A stretch of DNA of 64,000 bases, taken from positions 1,798,001 to 1,862,000 of the forward strand of contig JBAJFG010000611.1 of NCBI GenBank assembly GCA_037903475.1. The letters are read 5' to 3'. A model generated the notes under the pieces. The model made no database searches and was not told where the DNA came from. It saw only the letters and a list, made by a program, of their open reading frames with translations. Position 1 is the stretch's first letter. Each line of letters opens with the position of its first letter. Of this stretch, positions 16,441 through 27,909 are shown in pieces. A program made the position numbers and the translations under genes. The DNA is from Ancylostoma caninum (Eukaryota; Nematoda; Chromadorea; Rhabditida; Ancylostomatidae).

Positions 16441-19407
16441 ACCTTAAATTCCAAACCCCATAACTCGCTTCGGAATCAAGTATTTCACCAGAGCTTAGAA
16501 CCGTTGTAATGCGCAAATCTTTGGCAATAAGATATGTATTCTTAGTTTACCAATCATTTCGAACTGATCCTTCCAGAATCGAGGAACGCCCGGAAGACAA
16601 TTTTAGTAGCCTTATAGTATTCGAGTAAAATCTGCCAGATGAAGCCGTCTAGATGTTTGAGGGAGTGGTTGTCGGTTAGCGAGAGGCTTGCTTATCATAA
16701 TATATGAAGCAGATCTCCTTAGGCTTGGTGCTCCAGCCTGAGGAGTGTCTGGGCTGCAACATGTGGCTCGACGGTACTGTGTAGTAGGATGGAATCTATT
16801 TTATTCAGTAATGGGCTCACACAGTGGGGTCTCCGATTATTTTCATAAGCATCTCAGAAGTACTTTTTGGGTGCAAGAGAATCCATGAACTGTGTTGAAA
16901 CATTTTTGCAGCAGACACCCACAAAGTCTCCGTAACCTTCTCCTAGTGCGCTTTTGCTTCCTGGCAGTGTCCCGGTACTTCTCCCTCATCCAGCTATTCA
17001 GCAAGGCACTTCATTTTCTCCTCTAGTATCTGTCCTTCAATATGGATCACAAAGCGATTGAAAGATGGGCCGGCCTTCACTACAGTGGCGTAAAGTAGAC
17101 CTTTTGACGAAGACCGACCTGGTACTCGTTCAATTTGTCCGGCATTTACTCGTCCAGCTTTTTCATCCTCCCATTCTTACCCAAGGAAGAGTTGTGCTGA
17201 CAACGATTATCAGCGGGTTCTGCGAAACCATACATGTTGATTTGAATGGCTCCTCATTGATTATTGCCATTATTTGAGGATCGCCAATCCCAGAAAGACC
17301 TAAGCGAGCTTCCCTACTTTCGAAGTAAGATATCGCACGTCGGAAAGTTTGGAAGCAACTTTAGGGCATGCGTTGGCTCAAACTTCCTTAGGCGAAATTA
17401 TGATGGTATTCCCAGCGGCTGCTGCTGTGATGCCGTCAGGTTTTGGTTCAGAGAAGTGAATTTGACAAAGATTCTGTCTTGGTATTTTTCGTTCCGAAAT
17501 GGAAAAGTCAACAACGATATGAATTTTGTTCCAAATAGATAAGGCGACTGAAAAGCCCATGAAATTTGCTACACAACAGTAAATAATATCTCATACAACT
17601 GATAAGAAAGGCCGGAAGATTTCTGCATCGAAAATGATGCAAAGAAAAACACGCATTATTTTTCCACCAACCTAATATAACAGCATATGATGCCCTAAGC
17701 TCTGTGGTTAACAATGCTATATCGATTTCCGAATCTTCTGGAATAAAAGAATAGTAATTGAGGTTGCTTTTATGGCATATTCTGCTATTCTACATGGAAC
17801 TAAGCATTTGAAAAGTTTATTTTCGGTGGGCATCACTGCCTGCGACATAGCACATTCTTTTGTTTGTTTCTGAAGTTGGGTTCTGTGGTTGAGTAGTCTG
17901 GAAAAGTGGGGATTTCCTTTGGTGTAAAATTTCTTAAAACATGTCGTCGAAACTAACAAAATTGATTCTATCTCTATAAGTGCTGTCCAGTGGATGCTCG
18001 CGCTTGTTCTTATGACAAATTTCATTAAAGGATTTCCCTATAGCACAGCGTGAGCGCGCCACATTCTCGCAACAGCCTCCTCGAGGCATCTCCTCGAGCT
18101 CCGTTTCGTTTCCTCAGTTCGTGACTAATTTCAAGGAAAAAGCTAGCCAACTCTGATGTTTTCTCAAGTGTTGTCCAAAGATTCAATGGACTAATTTAGT
18201 TTACTTTTTTTACAGTTTTATTCTGACTTTCCGTCATTCGTCTGCTGTTGATAAACATTTTCGTGGAAAGACTGCTAAAGGTATCTTCATTGTCTGTGGG
18301 CTTTGCACCAAAGTAACTAAGCACAATCGAAGGCTGTTGGAATTTCCACTTCACTTACAAACGGAACACTTTTCGACGGACGTTTTGCTATGTTTACCAA
18401 CATACTCATTCAATTTAGTGAAAAAAGCTATTGTGAGATAAATGTACCAATTTCTGTGGGCAAAATCCCACTTCTTTACGTGCCTCCTTTGTTCCATAAT
18501 CCCATCCTCAGACAGATAAAGGATGTAGGCGTTAAGCTGGAGAAGGTGGATGCAGTGCACAAAGGCCAGACTATGAGTTTTCGTGGACAGAGTTTTTGTT
18601 TGATGATGCACCACAATGGATTCGTCAATGTTTGGAATTAATGGATACCTAAGGCAGTAAGGACAACTAAAGTTTTATACTGGAGCTATAATGAGGGCTG
18701 AGAAGTCTCTGATCATTTAGCGATTTCTTTCTCTACCATGTGATGGTATCTTTTTTTTGTATGATAGAATTAGGTCCTCAATTAGTTATGGGTCGAATTA
18801 ATGAAGCCGGAGCTATGAGTTCCAGAAATTTTTAGGGTTCAATGCATGGTCTCATTATGTAGGAGCGAAGCGAGGGAAGAGAATCGATAGAATTTGCGCA
18901 ATTTTCGCTGGATTTTCCAACACGAACTTTCACAAAAACTGTTGATTCCATGTAATTATTTTTATTCCACTGACAAAACGCATAAATGTTCCAAATAAGG
19001 TCTAACCATTTATTTCATGATGGGGGTCACAGAATAGTGTGGCAGTGTTCATGGCTTCCTGTCAGCTATTGCTTTGCCTTCGTCGATTATTCGTTGTTCT
19101 TTTTTCCATAAGATAGTGATTTGTTTTGGGAAACATAAATTTCCCTGCATCTGTAATATGTCTGCGGGTTACTGATGCCTAACATACCTCTTGGCACTAC
19201 TGGGAAATCCTTGCTTTAAGGCGGACATTCTCACTTTCATCATCTTGTCCGGGTTCGTTTGCGAGCTCGAAATAGTTTCTTTATCTCCATCAACGATTGC
19301 GGAGATATTATAAAGGAAAAGAATTAGGAGATAGCAAGTTGATTGAACTCAAGTAGGGGGATTTGTGAACGTTCCCGTGAAAATTTATGCCTTCCCGTTC
19401 TATAAAA

Positions 19408-22400
19408 ATGGACGAGTTTACCCTCCAAGAACAGGCAGATTTTGTGCGTTCGACCGGTATTGGTTAGCAACGGCTATGGAAATCCATAGAAATTTCCAGA
19501 GAAACTCTACTCAAACGACCGGGAAGCGCTCTCCGTTAGCGTTTTTGAATCCCTATGCAAGTGTGCTGAAACTGAAGGGACAAAATTGGGATTTATGCCT
19601 TCGCATTATTATCCATTTAAAGCAGAATCTAAAAGAGGAATAACGGCTGATTGGATGTCTGGGACATGCCAGGATTTGTTCGATCAAAAAAAGAAAAGAA
19701 AGAAGAAAGAAGTGGGAGTTCTGTTCATCTTTGATTTCCGTCCATCATCTCATTTGCTTCGATCAGATTTAACATCTCCAGTCTTCAGCGCGCCCCGTCT
19801 CCATTCTTCTGGCATAGCCTTTTTGAGCACCTGAATTTATGGCCAGCCCATTTGATGTATATCTCTCTCAACATGCTCTGCCGAACGGCGATATGCGTTC
19901 TTTGCAGATGGCATGTCCTCTTCAAGCGAAGCGCGGAACTCCGCTTGTTCTGGTGATGACGAAAGCGACGGCAGGACCCGCGACTCGAAACGACATGTGC
20001 GGCGTGGTTTTAACTTTTCTTTTTCGTGCCAACGTCAACATTAGCTCGTGTCATTGTCACTTCCACATGTCATTAATGGTTTTTAGGTGTACAGAAAACG
20101 CAGAGGCGATCTCGGCAAGAAACGGGTGTTGGCATCGATTGTTCCGAAAAATGAGATACAGTGCGTTATTCCGTTTGTTTGTTTGTTTGTTCATTGCACG
20201 TTATTGATTTGGATCTCAGAGTGCCTTGTGAGGAGGAAGTTGTTCCCGTGGCGACCAGCACCGGCCAGTTGAGATATTTCGAACGAGCTGTGAATGGCGA
20301 CGATGTTTATAAGGTATATATAATAATATAAGTTTTCGTTTTTCTTAAGAAAAATTAGCATTTGAATATGATAGCATTCCAAAATCATGACTACTCATTT
20401 GCAAATTGCATTTTACAGGGTTTTAGTCGTGAATTATCGTGACTTATCCCAGAAACGATTGAAATTTGAGCATCCATGTAGAAATCTGCAGTTTCTACAG
20501 TAGATGGGAAACATTCAAAGGCTGCGCAGACCCTCACCAGATGTTGCCTTTTTAATTTCCCATTTTTTTTTCTATTTTTTCCCAAAATACCGTCGCTTGG
20601 AAAACAGACTATCAACTTTTTCTTTGGAAGTACCAACATCAAACAAGGTTACATAATAGTCCAACCAATTACGTGCTCTATAAAGCTATTATTTTATTGC
20701 GTCTCAGAATGACATTGTTGCCACACAATGATTTCTTTTGCTTCTCTAGAGGTTTTTTACGGGCGCATATCTAGAGGGATTGGAAAATGGAGGCTGAACA
20801 TTCATTCTCACAGTTCACAAATATTTATATTATTCATTTTTCTGCCAGTGTGGGCTAAATGAAAAACTGTAAAAGAATTGCATCGTTGAGATGGATCGTA
20901 AATCCGGCATATATTTCTGGAAGAAAACGAGGGGATATAGATCACAGTGAGCAATATAGTCCACATTACTTTCTTTGACATATCGTCAATGCTCTAGCAA
21001 TTTATTTTCGGTGTTACCTTTCGTGTTTGAATCCTAGCAGCTGCTGGCCGAATTCGCTGTCCTCTTTCTATCAGAGATGAATTGTTTCTCTCTTTTCTTC
21101 GTATGAGATGTTTTTTTGTGATTACGAACCAGGTGATTTTTAGATGAGGCCAGATTGTTAGAATGGGTTGGTTGAGGTGGGTCTTCCCAACCAGACAACG
21201 GAATATTTCGGCGAATAAGCTTGATAACACTGAATGTGCATAATCTGGAAGAGACCTTTTAGGTGATTCCTGTATGCTTGACCTGAACGTTTCTACTTTC
21301 TGATTCTGCGGAAATCCCTAAATCTGTATCAAAAATCATATCTTTGGTGAGGATTGGGCTATATAATTCATCGCAAGTTAAAGGTTGCTGACTTCTCCTG
21401 TTCACACTAGTTTAGCTTTAGGTAGAGGAAAACGAGTCAAGATTTTATGTTTAAAAGAAATTCGGTATTAGCCACATCAACCGCTAAAGCTACCATTCAA
21501 TTACTTGTCGAAATTGAGTCAAAATCCATGCGTTGCTTTTCGCTATCATTATTCGAAGGACTGACTGACAAGGAGTTTTACGGTTGCTGTGTCCACATTT
21601 GCGTCTGTGCAGGACATACATATAGTTCAACTTTATATACAGAAAAAGGCGATCCAATCCCTTTTTGTTAAAAAAAAGATGGGCTGCTCCTTTTTTAAAA
21701 ATTTTTAAAATTCAATCCTCTACCCAACACACAGCGATTGCAGTTGCTGCTAGATTTTGTGAGAATGACTGCTGGGTTTTGTAAGAAGTGAATAATTGCT
21801 GGTAACTGTTTTCCCAAAGACATCTTTGCCGTAAAGCAGTTTTCCACCTAAGTCTTGATGTTGAAAAATTCTTGTGAACTGTAAGACAGAGACATTAATC
21901 ACAGGAGCTTCGATGAATGTTGTTTTTTTTTTGTGGCTGTTCAGGCTGTGGTAATTGTAATGTTTTCATTCTGGATGTAAATTCGAGCATAGTCCAGACG
22001 GGGAATTTATTTATTTATTACGCGCGTAGGCGTGCACCATTAGTAACCGGTATGTGATAGGTCAGAATAACAGAAACTAATAAAAAAAGAAAGACAACGA
22101 ACATATGGTAGAGGGCGTACGGGCGGAGGTCAGAATTATTAAATCGGAATGCTTTGTGTACGTATCAAATCAAAGTAACTGGTCAGCCTCAGGTCTTTAA
22201 GCTCTTCTGTGTAGTGGAAATGATTCCTACGTTTCCCATTTGAGGTCATTTAAGACTGATTGTTACCCAGAAATATCGGACGTAGCGCCACAATTTTGAA
22301 AGGAGCAGAGTGTTAGGGTACAGGTGATCGCCAACGTGTCGATCCATGAATTTCTATCCATGTTCATTGGTGGCACTGAATTTAAAGACCATATTGGTCA

Positions 22401-23581
22401 GGAAATCCGAGTATTCTTGGCCACGCATCCATGAATCCGTCATTCTGCTGAGCTTATTCAATGAAGAGCGCAGCTGCCTTGAATTTTTCAAAAATCTAGT
22501 TGGTTTGAATTTTATAGAGCGGTTTTGATTATGTACACATCTTGAACATTAGTTTGAAGGCTTAAAAGGCCATACTATAGTGGTCGAGTAGCCTGGTCAT
22601 GTGTTACCGATTGCAGTGCACCGATCCTGAGACTTTGTATGTGAGACAACTGCTCTACCAGTAATTCCATGTAGTTGACAGCCAAGTGATTTGCACAGCC
22701 ATTCATATCTGTGAGCACATATTTGAGCCTTTTTGAATGTTTTTGCTTTTCAAGTAATGAGTGCTGCGCTTGAAAATCAACCAGGTCAGGTGCATCATTC
22801 GGTCTGTAGTTATGCTTTAGAAGTGTTTCCTGCTTGCGTGATTTCGTGGACATACTTCTTGAATTTTCTCAATGCCTGTATGTCATGCTAAATGTGGTAT
22901 TTTAATTATATTCGGAGTTATATAAATTGGAATTGGCGTTATTTGTTTCTAGACAAGCCTGACTCTTGTTTCTCCTGCAACAGGAACCAGGTTGATCCCG
23001 AATGCCTAAAATTGGTCTGCGGGATTTGTTGTGCTAGAACATTTTTAACAAAGGTAGCTCAACTCAATTCTTCTTCCGGAATTATCTGGAGCTTCTAGAA
23101 ATTAGGATTGGCTGGAGTGGCGTTTTTACTGTTCTTTTTTATCGAAAATGAAGCTTGAAAACTAAATTCACTGTTTGATACATACATGCTGTAATCAAGT
23201 TTTTGAACGAAATTGTTTGCTTATGTTAAGAGAAATCCTTCTTAGATTCTATTCTGATTGATTAACTCGAAGAAAAACACTACACATATGCTTCAGGAGT
23301 CTTCTGAAGAACGATCGTTGGGCGAGGAAGAAGACATGGATTTGTTTATTGCGAAGCCGAAACCTAGGCTCAAGAAAATGTCAGCACCTGCGAAGACGGT
23401 GAGTGATAGTAATACCGGTGAACAACCAGGGTCGGATATTGCTTACGACACCCTATGGATTCTATTCCAGGCGGTCGATATTGGAGTCGCTTCCGATGAC
23501 GATGGCGGGTTTGACGTCTCCGAACTGATGAATGCGGTTCCACCGATAGCGGACGCTGATGAAGATTTCGACGATATTTGA
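19408..23581 (+). CDS. Unrecognised protein: Ser/acidic N-terminus, Cys cluster, acidic C-terminus
   Basis: Not recognised. Exons: 19408-19456 (MDEFTLQEQADFVRST), 19908-19996 (Ser-rich, then DDESDG), 20087-20160 (basic, YRKRRGDLGKKR), 20220-20313, at least one unseen exon, 22953-23053 (CFSC…C…CGICC), 23297-23398, and 23471-23581 ending …DADEDFDDI and a stop. An in-frame TAA sits just before the ATG, which supports this start. The 89-bp exon uses a weak donor (CAT|GTGCGG) chosen because it keeps phase. The Cys pattern CxxCx8Cx5CxxCC is like zinc-binding knuckles such as the one at the C-terminus of Dus1-type proteins, but nothing else matches that family. The exon at 22953 needs one incoming base while 20313 ends in phase 0, so either an exon is missing or there are two genes; in the second case the first could end at 20797. 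A nuclear or nucleic-acid-binding role is only a guess from composition. Confidence 0.55.
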
Positions 23582-24719
23582 GCGTTTTTGCTCCAAATCA
23601 CTCAACATTTGCCTGGTTTTTTCGATTTGCCATGTCCGTAGTGTTCTAGAACTCGTTTTAGGAATTCGATCAGTTCTTGCTCACATTGGTAGGATTCTCT
23701 TATTCGTACCCGGTACTTGCCAAAACCCCATCCTTTCTTGAATGTACAAGTTGAATCTCCTCCACAAAATGCATGTTTTCACCGTATTTCGCGCATCTAA
23801 CATTAGCGATTGCGCAGTGTGTCATCTCACTAACCTTGTCAGCGCCAACGCATAGGCCCCCGTCTGACCGCGTGGATCGTCCTCCATCCGGCTTATGCCA
23901 CTGGCCGCTTCTTTCGCAATTTATTTGTCAGGGGTCCAAATCGACTAGTCCGATAAGCATGATTGAAGCCAAGAATCTAGTTTATGTCTGTACATATGCC
24001 CTCCAATGTCATAACCCAGTCCGTACGTGTTAACTTTGTGTTTAGCTAATGCTTACCGCGCTTTCCTCAACGTGCTCAGATACCGCTGTTCCCCTCGAGT
24101 AACGCTTTGGTAATAAGAATATATAATAATAATTCCTCGCTCCGTCTAACGTAGCAAATCTCGAATTTGAATTTGAGTTCAATTATTCATTGTTAATCAT
24201 CTCGGTGATGATTTTACATTAGATCTAATGCCTTAGAATTATTTGTGATTGTTGATAATATATATGAGCAGCTTGATCCCTTAATTTCCAGGGTGCACAT
24301 ATTTCACATTCAGGTCTCATTTCCTATGCGGAACTGCATGTGTAGCTTTACATTAATGTATTCGCCAAAATTCACTGAATGAACGGATTTGAGACTGTCT
24401 TTATGTACTAGCAAGATGTTTAATTTTGCTCAGCTGTTGAGTTTGTGTTGTACAGTCATTGCTGGAGTTACTCCACGAAGTAGAATAATTATGGGAAAGA
24501 GACGAAGTCATTCCTGTAGAAAGATATCCTCATTATCCAGAGTGTTACCTATCCTACAGCTGTTGTCATCCTTTATCGCAAGTCAAGGCTTCAGATGAAT
24601 TAATGTTTTGTGCTAGAAAATTCCATACGAAATCGGGGGTTCGTGCAGGAATCGTTCACACAGTTTAAGAAACACGAGTTAATTTTGAAGTGGGCGCTAT
24701 TCCAAAACCGAAGCCCTTG

Positions 24720-25433
24720 AGACTTCCACATTTTTCTCGTTAAAAGTGAAAGTTTGTGTGTATGTACGTTTGTATGTTCCGAATAGAAATCGCGCAGCAT
24801 CAACCGATTCGGACCAAATTTTGCATGTAGACTCTCCAGCGGCCGGCGGAGGTTATAGGCTACCTTGCACCTGGGATTATCGATTGGTTTACCGATTATA
24901 TCGATTTTATTGATTTTTCGCCATTTTTGCCCAGGGAGTGGCGAGAACATGCCTACTAGGGTCCTCAATCCGCTGAACACGAATATGACAACCGTTTTGC
25001 GCCAAGTTATCGATTTATTGATTTTATTGATTTTGAGCTATTCTTGCCCACGGGGTGGTAAACACATGTCTACTGGGGTATCTCAATGCGCTGAACACGA
25101 ATATTACAACCGTTTTGACCGAAACATCGACTTGTCTGTTTTATTGATTCTTCGGCATTCTTGCACACGGGTCGGTGAAAACGTGCCTTCTGGGTTCTGG
25201 GGTTTTTCGAAACGATGAACGTGAATGAGGCAAGCATTTTGGAAGAATTTATTCACCAGGCAAGCAACTTCAACACATTTTTGAGGGAGGCGACGGGATG
25301 AAGAAGGGTCACTTAAGCTGGTACCAAATGATGAGCATTTCGAAAAGATTTTTTGGTTCAACAAGTGTTGGGATCAGCTTTAAAAGGCCGGGAGAAATTG
25401 AACGCCCGAGCGAAGCCGGGTACGCCGTCTAGT
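24720..25433 (+). repeat. Interspersed element with three degenerate ~120-bp tandem units
   Basis: The block begins with a GTTTGTGTGTATGTACG stretch and an ATCAACCGATTCGGACC motif. It continues with three diverged units of about 118-124 bp, each with ATCGATTTATTGATTTT-like and CGCTGAACACGAATA-like words; this second word recurs at about 24971, 25089 and 25213. It ends with CCCGAGCGAAGCCGGGTACG and CTAGT. The whole looks like one mobile element with an internal minisatellite. No protein is evident. Confidence 0.55.
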
Positions 25434-26148
25434 GCTTGCATAAGAACTTTATTGGAGTGACTGGAGATAAAAATCTTATTCATTTCGTACCAACCACATC
25501 TTTGTAGGGTTACGTGGATATGCGATAAATACGGTATCTCCCAGACTTCTTTCAAATTGTATAGAGAGGTTATTTGAGGTGCTGAACCCCGAATATTGTA
25601 TCCGTTTTGTATAGTAACCGTTTTTGTGAAGCTACTGTGGGAAATACGAGGAGAATCCAATTCTGGTACGAAAATGGCAGGTTAACATAAAATGATATAA
25701 AAATCGTGTTTATCCTGTCAACTAAAGCCTTTCATGAAGTTCAACGCAATGCTAACAGCGTTATACGTCAAGTTCAGTGTCTAAAATGATCTCCCTACCC
25801 CGATTTGTCGCCATCGTTCCCTCAAATGCTGCTGAGGGTTAGCAGTTTGCACAATTGTTAGAATGTACAACGCCTCGAGATGCTTCATGAGGTACTGCAT
25901 CAACTGCATACCTACCGTAACTCTACAAAAGCCCGATTACTGTGAGAGTCGATGGGATATCCGTGCTCAGCATCGGAAATACTTCTCTACCATTCAAATA
26001 ATCAGTACTTAGTTGTGTTTTTTTTTTTTGGAAGTTTATCACCTCGTATGTGGAATATTGTCTTAAAAGGTGCTTCCAGAACAATCGGATAGTTCCAGTG
26101 CTGCTGTGATTTTTTAGCTTGTGCTTTTTTGAAGGCGCATAAGCGAGA

Positions 26149-26420
26149 TGTAACGAACACTTTATTCCTTAATAACGAGCACTTTATTCCATATATAACA
26201 TATAAATAACAACTTCCAATTTAGTCCTGACAAAGCGAGACGAGGCAGAGCGATGACGAGCGACGGTACCAAACTTCACACTCGCAGGAGTTCGACACAG
26301 TTCCGACTGTCGATCCTCTGGTGGTTCGGCAAGCATTCGCAGCGAAAACTGCCCGGCTCATTTATACAAGTCGATCCCGACGAGCATCCTCCGAGCTGAA
26401 AATATGGAGGTGTTTTGCGG
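26149..26420 (-). mobile_element. Possible solo LTR of a retrotransposon
   Basis: On the minus strand this stretch has a TATA-like GTATAAATG (26359-26367), then two AATAAAGTG polyadenylation-like signals close together near 26.16-26.20 kb, and it ends …GTTCGTTACA. That order (TATA, then poly(A) signal, then CA end) is the layout of an LTR. I could not fix the other boundary or find a target duplication, and no gag or pol frame is adjacent. Confidence 0.35.
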
Positions 26421-27389
26421 AAAGGCGACCACGTTATGTTCGCTGATCACTAGTGTGTTTCATGAAGTGTGGACCCCTTTACGGATGTTGTTCTGGTTCG
26501 CTCAGCTGCAGTTCATCCTCCCCTCCGATTCATCTCTTCACTCACATGACGGCGGCATTGGAAAACATTGGCAGTTGGCCAGATGGAGCAGATAGCAAAG
26601 TTAGATACATCACGTTATTTGAAATGGGCTTCTAGGCTGATATTTCCACTGAACAAGTAGTGCACTCAAGGCAGAATAAAAATAGTATAACTTGGATAAA
26701 TTTGATAAATAATTTCAGAGCAGGTGGGAAAAACCGACTATCCAAGGACAAAAAGCTGTAAGGTTAATCCTACTCCTTCCCCCGCAAACAAATCGGGCCA
26801 CTCACTTCTGTTCAGGCATTAAAATTTTCGACTCATTCGAAATCGGAAAATCGAACCCGAGTACATCTAATGCGTCCTAACTTTACAAGCATATATAGCA
26901 CCCTAGAGGTGAATATGTGGGATGAGCTGCACTTCAGCAATGCCTAAACCAAATCTAAATTAATTGGCCATGTTCTATTCTATTGTCTTTCTGTTCTGTG
27001 CTGGAAGGTGTTTGCGAATGTAACGGCTTTTTCTCTCGTGAATCGTAACAGTAGTATAGTGCATACAACAAACTATTAAGTAGCATAAAGATGCTGGTTT
27101 GGAAGTCAGGGTTCAAAACGCATAGCTTTTCCTTAAAAAAAGAAATAAGCTCACACTACATTTTCGTTTGTGGTAGGTCGCAATGTCCATAAGTTATCTA
27201 CTTGGTTAGAGGATGTTCCGAAATCGGAAAGTTTTTTGCCTGGGTCGTCAGTATGTAAAGAAACAAGGAGCTGTTACTGTGGGACTTGAATTCCTGGAAG
27301 ATTTCGCTATGAAGCTAACGCATAGACGTGAAATCGGCAGCGTTTACAACCCCAGACTAATACCAGCTTCTGATTCCCCTCCCATCCTA

Positions 27390-27455
27390 TGCGGAAGCCA
27401 CTGGGTTCCGGATGAAGTGAACACATGCACAGTCTGTTTACTGGGGTCTGAGTGA
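27390..27455 (+). other. VWC-like coding fragment on the strand opposite the NELL-like gene
   Basis: The plus strand reads CGSHWVPDEVNTCTVC, followed by LLGSE and a stop. The pattern C-G-x-x-W-x-P-x-E-x-N-x-C-x-x-C is typical of the second half of a von Willebrand C module. NELL proteins carry such modules, yet the neighbouring NELL-like gene is on the minus strand. It could be an inverted exon, an assembly inversion, a separate gene or chance. Confidence 0.3.
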
Positions 27456-27909
27456 CGCGTGGTAGTTGGTGCACGCACGGATTTCATTTAATGATAGGTT
27501 CCTCACACTTTCTGGTAGGCTTGACAACTTCCAAGAACCCTCAGTGTATTGGATACTGCCAGTTTGTCAAGCGTACGTGCAATCCACAATTTATCCTTGC
27601 TCCTTCCGCTAACCCACTGTGACGTAGATGAGACCCAGCGGAATGAGAACACTAAGACGTCAACGGAGATGATAAAGTGGTGGATGCACTTGCACTCATG
27701 AGACGTTCAAGCTAGTAACAGCATTCCCAGTTTTTCTGGCTTTCGGCTAATGACGCAGTGTCTGAGAGGGTGTTCATTCATGCGTTTGTTTTAAGCATTC
27801 GTTGGTGTGGCAGTTTTGAGCAGAGAACGCTCGTGACAGCAATGAGTTCTAGGGTCTGATGACGCCAGAGAACGACAACTGAGCGCAGTCGACACGGCAC
27901 GTCACTCAC

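Larger units (their letters stand above)
13682..19407. other. No convincing gene between the ECD homologue and the next gene
   Basis: About 5.7 kb of mostly A+T-rich sequence. It holds the CATGCA-rich cluster at 16.2-16.4 kb and a mariner-like terminus at 16.4 kb. An ECD 3' exon may be hidden here: the frame at 14058-14130 gives a short basic peptide followed by an AATAAA-like site, but its phase does not fit the upstream exon. Short open frames near 17.1-17.5 kb and 18.4 kb have no recognisable domain. Confidence 0.5.
23582..27909. other. Repeat-rich region between two convergent genes
   Basis: It lies between the stop at 23581 (plus) and the last recognised exon of the NELL-like gene (27910, minus). 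It contains the tandem/element block at 24.7-25.4 kb, a possible solo LTR near 26.2 kb and a VWC-like reading frame on the plus strand at 27.39-27.46 kb. A tRNA-like B-box stretch appears near 26.83-26.90 kb (minus) and another near 27.07-27.12 kb (plus). The missing 3' exons of the NELL-like gene should be here, but I could not find them. Confidence 0.5.

Noticed and set aside
19365..19643. 92-codon plus-strand frame
   Set aside because: It overlaps, in another frame, the exon starting MDEFTLQ, which has a matching donor and a phase-compatible next exon. The longer frame has no domain.
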